Of a DNA stretch of 64,000 nt, positions 23,501-34,518 are shown piece by piece. Source of the stretch: Archegozetes longisetosus. Taxonomy: Eukaryota; Arthropoda; Arachnida; Sarcoptiformes; Trhypochthoniidae. A program made the translations under genes and the position numbers. Position 1 is the stretch's first letter. Each line of letters starts with the position of its first letter. The stretch is from positions 7,550,001-7,614,000 of the forward strand of contig JAEMBT020000005.1 of the NCBI GenBank assembly GCA_018873245.2, read 5' to 3'. The notes beneath the pieces are model-generated. The model saw nothing but the letters and a program-made list of their open reading frames with translations. It was not told where the DNA came from and made no database searches.

Positions 23501-23899
23501 TACTAGTGCATTATATAGGTTATAAGGTGGAAAGTGTTATTGTTCTTCGTGTGTACTGATTGTAGCGTAGTGTTAAACATTTCTCATCAATCTATTTTTA
23601 TTAGTGATAACTTTGGTATTGTGTCTTAGCTTCATGTATGACATTTTCATAGATGATTATTCGAAAAAATTTTGTGACGAGGTTTCAATTATCTTTAGTG
23701 ATAGATGAATACGGTTTTGATTTTATAGAATCGGTGAACAAGTCAATAGTGAAGCAAAAAAATAGTAACGATCTAATGCTTCAAATGTTTATTAACCATT
23801 GAAAGCAATACTTTGTGGAATAATTCAAATCAAATGTCGGATTCAATACATAAAAACTATCACATGCCGATCATGTAAAATATGTTACATTATTTAAAA

Positions 23900-24165
23900 T
23901 TAATAAAATAAGTGTTCGTGGTGAAAATTTTGGACAGAATTTGGATTTATTAATATTTGTATTTTTTCGAGTTCATGCATTCAAACAAAGAAAAATGACT
24001 CGTCAAACTTGGGCTCTAAGTATTAGTAACAAAAATACTAAAACCAACGTACTTTTCGTTTTGGGTTCATCTCATTCTCATTTAACTCAAAACGAAGTTA
24101 TAGAAGACATCAAATATAACGATATAATTGAGTGACAATTTCTCAAAATTGATTACAATTGCACT
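23900..24165 (+). pseudogene. GT31 glycosyltransferase fragment
   Basis: A plus-strand fragment matches the central part of the GT31 proteins at 17 and 53 kb: LLIFVFFRVHAFKQRKMTRQTW, then VLFVLGSS and IKYNDIIE. A stop follows at 24133, and a few more related residues are visible to about 24165. It lacks the signal anchor, the DxD motif and the C-terminal half. It is the third GT31 relative in the window. DNA to 24780 shows nothing more that I recognise. Confidence 0.65.
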
Positions 24166-24784
24166 CGTGTGGCAGAGTTTCAAAACTCCAAGAAATGAAA
24201 TAAAAAAGATATCAGGAAATACTTTTAAGGAGTTTAACATTTTACACTCCGTATTAATTATTGATAAATTGAGAATCAGCGTAATGAACAATGCTTCAAT
24301 TCTACATTATTTTGATAGATAGAATAAAAAAGCGAAAGCTATTTCATGTGAACTTAGGCATTCGTTAGCATTGACCAAACTTGACAATCAAATCGGTAAA
24401 CTAGGCGATTGAGAACAAATTCTTTGAATAATGGAAAACTCAAACATGTCAAGACAACCTTCAATAAGTTAAATTGTGGTTAATTTGAAAGCTTATGACC
24501 GTCGTCTGATGGGTATAATTATGTATTTAGTAATAATTATCAACATCCACATACGGTCACGGAGATTTAATTCACATCTCTGAAATTGATAAATTTGAAT
24601 AAGTTCATTGATTGAGCACCATGTTATTATTTCGACCTTTCAGTTACTCTTTCACAAACTGGTTTGTTTTATGTTGGGGCTGATGTATTAATGACAGAAC
24701 AATAACACGACAGAAAAAAACTAAGTGTAAATCGCTTAATGATATTTTAGAAAAATATTTTCAAATCGTCGGGTTAGAATTGTA

Positions 24785-25031
24785 AGGTTCTATACCATAG
24801 TATACGTATGGGCCAAATTTTCGTAAACCATTTAATCATCAAATTAAAACAATTCTTGAGATAATTTTTAAGAAATCATTTATCGAATAGTGTGATCGAA
24901 ATTTTGATGATTCTGGAGATTTTAATACACTATTTGATAAGTGATTTTTCAAAAATTATCCCAAAAATTGTTTAATTTAACGATTAAATGGTTTACAATT
25001 TGGCCCGTACGTATACTATGGGACAAAACCT
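24785..25031. mobile_element. Palindromic (snapback) MITE, 247 bp
   Basis: The whole element is one long imperfect palindrome: the left half from AGGTT and the right half ending AACCT are reverse complements almost to the centre. Shared words include CATAGTATACGTA, AAACCATTTAAT and ATCATCAAAATTTCGATCAC. TA dinucleotides flank it (24783-24784, 25032-25033), as for Tc1/mariner-type insertions. Transcribed, it would fold into a hairpin of about 120 bp. Confidence 0.75.
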
Positions 25032-25245
25032 TATAATATTTATATAGATATATAGTATAATAATTAGAATTATTTTAACCCGACGAAATTATTAGTAAAT
25101 CTTAGAACAAGGGACCTCAGGGTTTCTTAACCTTCACTCTTAAGTATTGTACATCATTATACTGACGACAAGGGCTGATTAATTATATACTCTGCTTAAC
25201 CTTTTCCGAACCAAACATGGCCACTTTCGGCCAACTTTGAGGCTA

Positions 25246-27215
25246 CAGTCGAACACCAGTTTTATAAACTGATCAGCGGCAGAGAAAAAGTTTATAAAAG
25301 TGGAAAGTTTACAAAAATGGGTAACTCATAGAAAATCAAATTTTATTTAGATTTAAAGCATTTATTCATAAAAATAGCGATAAATGTAGTACTTAATTAA
25401 AAAAGTCCGAGATTTTTGTTTGTTTTAACGACTTCAATGTATTGTCTCTGAGCTCTCTCTGCATTTGATCGAAGTATTGGTCATAAAAGCTGTTCCCCGA
25501 CCGCCAGAAGAATTTTTGCAAACTATTCAAGTGATTCAGTGCCTCACTATTCGTAACTCCTTTGAGTCACAATCATCATCGTCATCCGAATCAATGACTT
25601 CTTCAATGTCTTTCGAATACACTGTTTGTATAATCTGTTCATCAGTTAAATCAGATCCGTTTGCTGTGCACTCATTGTCATCGAATGAAACATTCTTCAA
25701 AAGAGTTGAATTCAACTGAAGTCAAAGAAGATAATCGAGACCAAAACTCTTCACAGTCTTCTTCAGCCAACTCTATTTGAGTTGTAATTCTAAAATCAAA
25801 CAAAGCTTTTCTGAAACAATTAACAAAAACTGTAGTTTTGATTGCTTTGAAAGAATTGGAGATCAATCGCATAGACATTAATAGATTTATTTGTTTGCTG
25901 TCTATATCGACACCATTTTCGAGATTAGATATTATTAAACTGATGATATTTTTACGGTAATGGGCTTTAAAACTTCGAATAATACTCTGATCTAAGGGCT
26001 GTAATTTCGAAGTCGCGTTCGGCGGTAGGTATTTGAGCGAAATATTAGTCAAAGTAGTCGTCAATGAATGAGAGGAACAGTTGTCTACAAACAATACCAC
26101 TCTCCGATCCATTTTTCTCATTTTTGAATCAAATTTTCGCAAAATTTTATTGAAAATGATTGAATCCATCCATGCGTTGCTCTGACTATAGTAATCGATA
26201 GGATTTTGAATACCTCCTAAGGCTCTTGGTTTCGCACTCTTCCCAATGATTATGACCTCTCTATAAGACCCGTCGGTATTGCATAACAATATAAGAGTTA
26301 TTCTATCCTTTCTCTGCTTTCGGCCAAACTTTGATTCGTTTCCGAAGGCATACATCTTATTCGGTAATAACTTATAGAAGAGTGAAGTCTCGTCTAAATT
26401 GAAGATATCTTTTTTATCAAAGCCTTGAACTTCTTTTTTCAATTCTTTGCTCCAATTCTGGACAACCAATGGGTCGACAGAATCGCTTTCTCCACTCATT
26501 TTAATCCAATTAATGTTATTTCGCTTTTTTAGTCCGTCTATAAACCTATTACTACCGATGAAGTTCTTATAACCCATTGTTTGAGCGAATTCTCGCGCTT
26601 TGCCTAGAATTAAATCCGAATTTAAGTTTATTTTCTTATCTCTCATTTGACGGATCCATAAAACGATGGCTTCTTCGGCATCGGGATAGTCTGAAGACCT
26701 CACATAACTCGTTGTTTTCGATGACTTTGGGTTAAGTTTTTCATACGAATCTATGATTTTTGACTTATTTTTCAATATATTAGTCAAATGTGACTGATTT
26801 GCGAGTTTATACTCATTTATAATGTCTTCGTTTGAAATTATTATCACATTTAATAATGATTTCGTATTTATCTCTTAATAACAATTTATTTCTTCTTTTG
26901 GCAGACATTTTGTCGAAACACTTGAATAAAACTAATGAAAAAGCATTTGTTTTGCATTCAAACCAATTTTGATTCATTTTTTGAACTTTTCACAGTTTTC
27001 GTCAGAGTTTACAAAATGGGTAAAATATTGCACTGTATTATAAGCAAATAGTCTAAAGAATTGGTTTATGATTTCGGAGTGTTTACAGAAGTGGAGTTTA
27101 TTAAAGTGGATTATATTTAACATTAGACTCTGGGAATGGCTTTTGGTTTCCGATTCTGGTTTACAGAATAGGAAAGTTTATATAACAAGTAGTTTATAAA
27201 ACTGGTGTTCGACTG
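25246..27215 (-). mobile_element. Tigger/pogo-type DNA transposon, full length (1970 bp)
   Basis: Perfect 25-bp terminal inverted repeats (25246-25270 and 27191-27215) begin CAGTCGAACACCAG. TA target duplications lie at 25244-25245 and 27216-27217. Subterminal GTTTATAAA/GTTTACA words recur near both ends. The element contains one transposase gene on the minus strand. Identical repeats suggest fairly recent activity, but the transposase has a frame break. Confidence 0.93.
25678..26908 (-). pseudogene. Tigger transposase with one frameshift
   Basis: ATG at 26908 opens a basic N-terminus with the first CENP-B-type helix (RDKYEIIIK). About 26845 the frame shifts by one base, and the remaining 380 or so codons continue to 25678. 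The order is the rest of the psq HTH, a CENP-B second DNA-binding domain (EEAIVLWIRQMRDKKINLN and FIGSNRFIDGLKKRNN), then a DDE nuclease with FNLDETSLFY, VVLFVDNCSSHS and YLPPNATSKLQPLDQSII, carrying the three acidic residues. Pogo-type enzymes cut and paste at TA sites. Only the single shift near the N-terminus spoils this copy; no other lesion was seen. Confidence 0.88.
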
Positions 27216-27504
27216 TAAATGGTAAAATGAATAGATGTCAATATTTGTATGCCAGAGATGTCAGTTGACCTATCACTGATAAGTTAATGTACTCGAATTT
27301 TATTAGTGTTATGAGAATCTCTTGAAGCTTTTGTTATGAAATGAGACATCGGCAAATTTCCTATAAATTCGGGAAAATCGGAAACAATTTTCATATGTTA
27401 ATCGATTAAATAAAGTGTAAAATATATATAATTAAAGATCTCTCGAAAATATATTAAGGGTATTAGATTTGAGATTTCCCGCAAAATTTCGGCTTTGATC
27501 GTAA

Positions 27505-27744
27505 TATGAATTTGTTTTAAAATATCTCAAAATTGATGATTCCGATGAACAAAGATTAATCGACAGAATAAAATGTATCGCTTTTAAAGAAGCTAAAGAA
27601 GACGATAATGCACTCCCGTATTCTTATGAAGTATTGATTAATGTGTACAAAGTCCAAATATCACCTAAAGATATTACTGAATCGTTTGAAAATCTATTAA
27701 GTTATTCAGCTAGGATTAGAGCTGCAATAGTAGCCAATGGCTAA
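27505..27744 (+). CDS. Unrecognised acidic ORF or exon fragment (79 codons)
   Basis: An open frame with no ATG runs from just after a stop at 27502 to the stop at 27742. It has coding-like composition: charged, no low complexity, segments such as IDDSDEQRLIDRIKCIAF and ENLLSYSARIRAAIVANG. It may be the last exon of a lost gene, or a transposon fragment. No splice site was confirmed. Confidence 0.25.
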   Translation, partial: YEFVLKYLKIDDSDEQRLIDRIKCIAFKEAKEDDNALPYSYEVLINVYKVQISPKDITESFENLLSYSARIRAAIVANG

Positions 27745-27902
27745 CACTCTGATTATTGAATTTTTTCCTTAATTATTTTGTATGTAGAGTTCAAGAATAA
27801 ACTCGAAATTCGTCTATCTAACGATTTTTGCTGTGCATGGGGGACGATCATTTTTGGGATCCTGTATATCTTGAAAACTATAGCTTTCCAACGTTGGTGA
27901 CA

Positions 27903-28232
27903 CCCAAGTCTGTTGGCGTAGTGGTCAAAACACTGACAGAGCAACCCTTGGGGAGCGGGTTCGAATCCCACTGTGGCGTACTGCTTCCTTCTACCCAGGT
28001 AATACTGGGCCGGGAGGGAAGAGAAGGCTCAGGGGGATTTTCGACGACCGCGGTCCCAAACCGAGGGACGTAACTCGGTAGAGTCTGGTCTCTGAGACCA
28101 CCAGACGACAGACTCGGAGGGCTCAGGTGTGTCCTCTTATAACTGTGACACTATCCTCGCTGCGATACCACTGAGTAAAAGCGGCGACCCCTGGCCTTAG
28201 TTGTGGGCTGTGCAGGGGGAAACAACAACAGA
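27903..28232 (+). mobile_element. tRNA-derived SINE (330 bp)
   Basis: The body is bounded by a perfect 13-bp direct repeat, AACGTTGGTGACA, at 27890-27902 and 28233-28245. It begins with a tRNA-like head holding an RNA polymerase III A box, TGGCGTAGTGG (27914-27924), and B box, GGTTCGAATCC (27958-27968), each an exact match to consensus. It ends with an AAC-repeat tail (AACAACAACAG). Its G+C content is strikingly higher than its surroundings. The tRNA-unrelated part (about 27985-28215) is not recognised. Long target repeats imply mobilisation by a LINE; no partner LINE is visible here. Confidence 0.92.
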
Positions 28233-28245
28233 AACGTTGGTGACA

Positions 28246-28767
28246 TATACCATTTTAAACTGCTCTTCAAATCGGTTATAGTTATATGGGTTTTCATATA
28301 CTTTTTAAGTAGGAACTATACGATACTTTTTCCATTAGTTCTATTGAAATTGATGTTTTCACCAACCAGTTAAAAACTATTCGTTTCGCGGGTGACGTCC
28401 GTTGTATGGCTTCGCCGAAAAAATGGGTCCACCCTATTTGTTATCACAAAAGTATTAGTCTTGATTATGTGATCTGAGAAGTCATCCATATACAGTTCTT
28501 TTCGAAAGCTAGTTTCAGCAATTCGGAATATTAATCTCACAATTGGGACAACATTGAAGCTTCATTGCAAGGTTAAAGTTTAAATAAAAGGGGCTAAGCA
28601 AAAATCTATAATGTTTGATTGTCCTGATCTCAAGAGTCAGCAATTATATCTACAATTGATGCCAAATGATTTTACCTTAATCCCTGATGCGTTGAGATAA
28701 AAAGCTAGCGAAGCATAAAAATTGAATGGTCTTAGGCAGAGAACTGTAGTTTAAATGCTAACGAGAA
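28246..28767. other. Intergenic DNA, nothing recognised
   Basis: No supported coding frame, repeat boundary or RNA gene. Confidence 0.45.
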
Positions 28768-28978
28768 TTTTGATAATAAAAATCAAAACTTGACTCACGA
28801 CTGAACCTGTTTCGGTGTGTCTAAATGTACAACTTTTCACAGTTATATTTAAATTCATATCCTGTGCGATATCTCTTGGCTCAAGGTCCATTTGAAACAA
28901 GATAACAATCAGTATTCTATCAGCTTCAGGAGTTATTGGCTTGATTTTATTGAATTTATTAATCATAAACATGCGTCA
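28768..28978 (-). pseudogene. Tc1-like transposase N-terminal fragment
   Basis: A 73-codon minus-strand frame has the layout of the first Tc1 helix-turn-helix: ITPEADRILIVILFQMDLEPRDIAQDM is followed by the near-invariant TGSV at the end of the domain. A GTGAGT directly after TGSV looks like a splice donor, or simply the break point. No catalytic region follows. It lies beside, but outside, the inverted-repeat element at 28986-29485. Confidence 0.45.
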
Positions 28979-28985
28979 TAATATA

Positions 28986-29485
28986 CTGTCCGTTTTTTAA
29001 GAACTAAACTCAAATCCTTATAACAATTTTTCTTTATTATTACTCATGAATCAGAACTTACTAATGAGTAAGTTTAAAACATATAAAACAGGATTTGATC
29101 AATTAATCATAGATTTTGAATTAAAAACACCTTTAATCATAAAATAATGTTCATAAAAGAAGAAAGAATTTTTGATTTGAAAACTCATTTATTAACTAAA
29201 TGTTGTGATAAAGTTAGAGCTGAATTTTTCGAAAAATTTGGTAAAACTGGGCCGACCAATGCAACTATTTTTAGAATTGAATCAAATTTATTTTTACATA
29301 TATAAACTACTTTGCAGGATTACAGTTCTGAAACAAGCTTTGTAGGATTATAGCTCATTATTAAGGTTTATTTTGAAACATTCAAATTTTGGTCAATGAG
29401 TAAGCGACTTCACTTTTGACTCACATTTTCAAAAGCAACAAAGTTTAACTGTAAAATCTGAGTTTAGTTTTTAAAAAACGGACTG
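28986..29485. mobile_element. Non-autonomous TA-inserting element (500 bp)
   Basis: Terminal inverted repeats of about 30 bp (CNGTCCGTTTTTTAA...) lie at both ends, flanked by TA (28984-28985, 29486-29487). No transposase is inside. Termini and TA duplication fit a Tc1/mariner- or pogo-type miniature element. Confidence 0.7.
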
Positions 29486-29580
29486 TAGATTTTGTGTTAT
29501 GCCGAAACAAGTTTCTGAACTTTTTGAACTTTATCTGACTTAAAAGTGCATTAAATCATTTGATTATCAGTGATTATCAG

Positions 29581-29771
29581 TAGAGATGGGAATTTTGGGA
29601 TAATCTTAATTTGTTGAAGTGTCCTAATATTTTGCTACAGTACTTGGCAGATCATAGAGAGTAGTTTAACAGTTAATTTATTAAGCTATGTTATCTCACA
29701 AATTCCCAGTATTTAGCTTTGTCCCGAAATAGTCTAAAATTTGACTGTTTGTCCCAAAATTCCCATCTCTA
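29581..29771. mobile_element. hAT-type miniature element (191 bp)
   Basis: Inverted termini TAGAGATGGGAATTTTGGGA at 29581 and its complement ending at 29771 match the TAGAGATGGG-type ends common in hAT elements. The flanking octamers ATTATCAG and ATTATTAG differ by one base, consistent with the 8-bp hAT target duplication. No coding capacity. Confidence 0.75.
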
Positions 29772-30293
29772 ATTATTAGGTTGTTCACTACGTTTAAATC
29801 AAATGATTCATATTTTAGGTTTGATAGTAAATTCAATGAGTGAGCAAATCCTTAAAAATTTGCTCGGAACACATCAGTTTGGGACTAATAAAAGTAAAGG
29901 TATTTGGCGTCAATTGTAGATCTCGTAGAATATGTTCAAAAATCCAGTTTGTTCTACATTCACACAAACATTTAAAACAATTTTAAATCGTGAAAATCTT
30001 AAACGATCATAAATTGCCAAACATTTGAATGGAATATAACATGATTTCGACTGTTTATCAATTTTTAAAAACAAATGTTTTATTTGTTCAAAATCGTGTC
30101 AGACATACAAATTGATATTTTTATTCTTAGTTAACATAATTTTGAGTCAAACATTTTCTAAGGTTAGATAAAAGCAATCGGATTTAAGATATTGAGCAAA
30201 CTTTCTTTCGTAGTAACAAATGTAATCAATTTCATAATCAATTATGAACTATAAAAATTTCTTAATAAGTAATCAAAATTTATAGAAATTAGT
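29772..30293. other. 3' flank of the monooxygenase gene
   Basis: AT-rich DNA downstream of the gene's stop codon; nothing else recognised. Confidence 0.4.
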
Positions 30294-33200
30294 TTACAAA
30301 ATCCAAGCTTTCGATAAGATTAACACAAATATGTAAAGTACATTCAATTTGTAAGTAATCTGTTTGCCGTCAACTGTACTCGACACCAAAAAATCTGATT
30401 TCTGGCATTTTGTTTCAATAGGTTTATATTCCTTCAAATTTTTAGGGTATGAAACCAAATGATTCAGTTCAAAATCTTTCGATGATCTGGTCCAATAACA
30501 AGTCTGTCTTTGATCACCAAATTTGATCAGATCCTGATAATTATCACTCCAGTCTACTTTCTTCTCGGCCAAATATTTAGTCAAACTCATGTTTTGCAGT
30601 TCTATCGGAAATTTAATAATTGAATCGCGATTTGGTGCATATCTGAAATTTATGTAAAGGTTTTGACGAAAGTTTTGCTAATTATGATTCAATTTTTAAG
30701 AGCAAAATATATTTATAGAATCTTCTATTAAGGATAAACTATAGCATTCTGTAACTATTATAGAAATGACTTTCCTCGAAAAATAAAAAGTTTCAAATTG
30801 AGAAACATTTTGTAAAGAGATCATAATTACCCCGCTAACTCTTCCACACCTGAAACCGTCATAACAGATGATTGAGTCAATCCACTCAAACACGTTTGGC
30901 TGTTATTCTTCATTCTTGGATAATATGAAAGAAATGACAGACACATCTCCTGTTGAGTTGACCCCCGCCCTACAATTTATTAGGTCAAAAATTTTAGATT
31001 TCTTAATAAATTGACCTAAAATTAGTTTTACAAGAGTTGCAAAGTTTCTTAAGCTTGAATTATAAGTGCATTCAGTTGTGACAATATCTCCTGGCATTAT
31101 ATGCACTGTTCTTCTCAAAGGACGAAACTGTTGGAAATTGAAATCATAGTTTCTATCGTTTACAATCCATGGCAGTTCTTCGTTACCTTGGAAGTGACGA
31201 GTTTTCACTTGTCTTCCTAAAAGGAAATGTTTGTAGAAAAATCAGTACTCAATAAAAAAGTAGAGAATATCATAAAATTCGAAACTTAATAGTTACTGAT
31301 AGCAAAATGTAAAGGTTATACATATCTACATGTTCATATCTTAATTGCCAATCTACTTATGATGGGAGTAAATTTGTTTAAAATTTGACTTCTAATTTAT
31401 TATGATTGCTATATCAGATATTCTATAAGTTTGTCAATATCTGATATATTATTTTTAATATTTCAAATATTATGATCTGATAAACGAATGTATTACAATA
31501 CATTGTTTTAGGTTACTATCACAAATCATTAAGTTGTTCAATATAAAGTCATACCAATCAGGTGTGAGTGAGGCAATGCTGCGAACACTTTTATTCCATC
31601 AGAAGGCATAAACTACAAAATTACAAAATTTTTATATTTTCAACTCAATATTATTAATAATTATACTTTTCTGAAACATTCTGTATCACAATGACCAGTC
31701 ACTTCAAAACTTGATTGCCTAGGAGGAACGACGAGTCCGTAATCAAATACAGATCCAGCCATTATAGTAAAGGCATCGTAACGTCTTAACTTTGAAGTGT
31801 GATATACTCTGATTCCTGAAGAATCGATTCTGTTCTCAACCAGATCTGAATTGTCATAATGAGATTCCATAAAAAAATAAGTGGTTTCTTCATCAGACCC
31901 TAATGGAAAGCCGGCTTCAGGAGGAGCTATGAACGGCTGTCCACCAACTGCCCAAACAAAGTATGGTTTCAAACAATGAACTAAATCTGGAGGCATATTA
32001 GCCCTATCTGTACAGTCAATCCCTTCAGAATTCAGATATTTATCTAATTGACTACTGTCTGGATGGCCACACGCGAACACTACGAAATGATGTGTCAGAT
32101 CCTCGTTTCCAGGGGTTATTTTAGGCAAATACTAGTAAAGTTGATGCTTTGAACATTAGCTCCTCATTAGTTAGAAATATTAAATATTCTATATACTAAA
32201 AATTACAAATATTCTTATTTTGTACCTTAACCACGTGCCGTTTTACTGGAAACTGAACTTTGAATAATTTGCACCAATAGGTTGTGTCTTTAGTCGGTAT
32301 TGTTACCTGATGAGATTTTCAAATTAAAATTCAAAATATTTTAATTCTTAAAGTGTTGTCAAATTAACAAAATCTATTGAAATCATACGTTATTAACAGT
32401 GAAGTCAAAATATTGCAAATCATCTTCTTTTGGATCTTCGAGTTTGTGATGATCAATAAGTATTGCACATTTTGAACCTCTTTCATGATGTTTATGCATT
32501 TGAATGCTATTGACAGATTCAGGGTCATGATCACCAAAAGCCCAGATGAGCCTTGTTGTGTCACTCGTTATTTCTATATCTTTGGAATGATCACATGTTT
32601 TATAGGGTCTCGAGAATTGTAAAATAGTATGCGTATCATTTTGAGCTGATTGTAATAGTTTCCAATCTTGACTTTCATCTATTACTGGCATCGATTGATC
32701 GTCTGCAAAACGGTCCTAAAGACAAATTGAATTGACAAAAAACTAAATAATGTGCATAATTCAGAATCGGTGTACTGAATCTGTGGGAACCGATATTCAT
32801 TCGTCTATTATAAGATTAAGTTTATATTTTCTACTCAAAGTTTTCCTGTAAATACATTGTTAGAATATTTTAGTCTATTTTGGGACTAAAATATTGCTTT
32901 CACTATATGAAGGATTCAAAATCAAAATTTTCATTATATCGAACTATTACTGTGATAGGTTTGCATTTTCTCTTATAAGGTTAAGTTTATATTAGGTCAA
33001 ACCATAAGTAATTGCAAACTTTTTCATGTTTTATTATGAAAAAGTTTGCTATTACTTATGGTTTAACCTAATAATTTCCACTTAAAAATCTATTAACCGA
33101 TATCTGCAATGAAATAGTTATCAGAATTTGATAATTTAATTAAAATCGACTCTTAAATCATATGAGTAAACTTGTAAAACCAGTAAATTTAATAGTTTTC

Positions 33201-33477
33201 ATACATGAAAGTAAGTTTTTCCTTCATCAGAGACCCAACCAATAACTATATCACTGTTTTTCATTCCACCATTTGGTGATATTCCGAACCCAATCCATCC
33301 TTTAGTTTTGACTTCAACCAAAAATGAAATTGTTTCAGTTTTGTCATCTGTTTTCCATTTTAGATGATATTTGTGATGATGATCTAACCACTCAGAATGT
33401 ATCCATTGATCTGCACAAACTAATTGTAAAAATGCGACAATTGAAATGCTTATAAATGTTAGAAACATATTAATCAT
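30294..33477 (-). CDS. DBH-like copper monooxygenase (MOXD1 family), eight exons
   Basis: Exons on the minus strand: 33477-33205, 32715-32389, 32306-32232, 32131-31667, 31612-31555, 31216-31032, 30969-30850 and 30642-30294, all with GT..AG borders. Exon 1 has a signal peptide (MINMF...VCA) and starts the DOMON domain (GWIGFGISPNG), which continues in exon 2. The copper type II monooxygenase domains follow with all expected ligands: HH in DLTHHFVVFACG, the His of MESHYDN, HSH in exon 5, and the Met of EMCLSF in exon 7. The C-terminus ends in a hydrophobic tail, suggesting membrane or GPI attachment. About 615 residues fits MOXD1. Exon 7 needs a one-base change in its G run (30962-30966) to stay in frame, and the exon 7/8 phase does not match. 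Likely an ER/secretory enzyme; substrate unknown. The span includes introns. Confidence 0.82.
32992..33071. mobile_element. 80-bp mariner MITE, MADE1-like hairpin
   Basis: Exactly 80 bp, flanked by TA (32990-32991 and 33072-33073). Two 36-bp arms with only two mismatches and an 8-bp loop start TTAGGT and include AAGTAATTGCAAAC. The size, the terminal TTAGGT and the AAGTAATTGC word are those of the human mariner miniature MADE1. It lies in intron 1 of the monooxygenase gene, so it is transcribed and can form a hairpin RNA. Confidence 0.85.
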
Positions 33478-34518
33478 ATTCACTTTATTGCTTAATATGG
33501 AAGTTGTATTGACTAATATTATATATGTATATCGATGAAAATGTGATCAAAATTAGATGATAACGGAAAATTGGTTGTTAGCCAATTATTAATCAATTTC
33601 CAGTTCATGTTTGACTGATGAGACAAATGACCATGACTTGAGTGCTGGGCATGTGATTACTTTGATTCTGAGAGAAAAAGACATCCTATGTCCTTTATCA
33701 TGAAGACTTGTTTTCAAGGCTAACATCTAATCGAATTTCAGTTCAGTTAAATTGATTCAAATGAGAATAAAGAAAATATTGTTTAAAATTAAGTTTCAAT
33801 AGTCATGATTTAGTTTTTAATTTTTTATTAATGATTTATGAGCTTAAAAACTTATTTAAGATTTTAGCACAACTTTAAATATTAAAATGGTGCTTAGAGT
33901 ACTTTAAAGTGCTATCTTTAATGCTAGTTCAATTAGAGGTAGCTCTCACTTGACATAATATTAAGCGTTCAGAATGAAAAGCTACGTGATTTAGAGTCAA
34001 TTACAATTCTCTTAACATTAATCATCAAAATGTTTTGCTATCACTTTAAATGTGAGCCCTCAGGTTTAGGTTCAGAAAAAATGCAGAGTGTTTCAAGATT
34101 TAAACGTTCATCAAAAATGAATCATCCGAACAAATTATTAATCTCTCTGATAATCTATTTTAAATAGAATTTCTTAATCTTAAGCGAAAGTTTCCTACTT
34201 TCACGGTTACTGCTCAAATCTGTTTAGTGTAAAACTAAAAGTCAGTTTTTCGTGACGTTCGTAATGAAGTTAATGTAAAATTGTATGTTTATGTATGTAT
34301 GACAGTTTATCACTTTAATATCGTTTAAGCTTTTTATAAACACATTTACATAATATTTCGACTTTTTTAAGAAACTTTAGGGAATATATGGAGCGTTTAC
34401 TCAAGATATTCAATTTGAATTCGAAATTATCTGTAGATGGTCTAGTGAATGAATGAGACAGCGTTTCACAATTTATTATCAAATTTCTAAAGGCGAACAA
34501 TCAAATAATTCAAATGTT
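33478..34518. other. Upstream region of the monooxygenase gene
   Basis: Presumed promoter side of the gene. AT-rich; no clear core promoter motif, coding frame or repeat boundary seen. Confidence 0.4.

Noticed and set aside
27911-27985. Possible functional tRNA gene
   Set aside because: The pol III boxes are present, but the segment is the head of a SINE with target repeats; a proper acceptor stem and anticodon arm were not evident.
27828-28073. 81-codon plus-strand frame
   Set aside because: It runs through the tRNA-like head and body of the SINE; composition is that of the SINE, not of a gene.
31026-31031. In-frame read-through of the 62-bp intron 6 of the monooxygenase
   Set aside because: The frame stays open for a while, but the conserved STQQEMCLSF block downstream is reached only if the GT..AG intron is removed and the G run is one base different.
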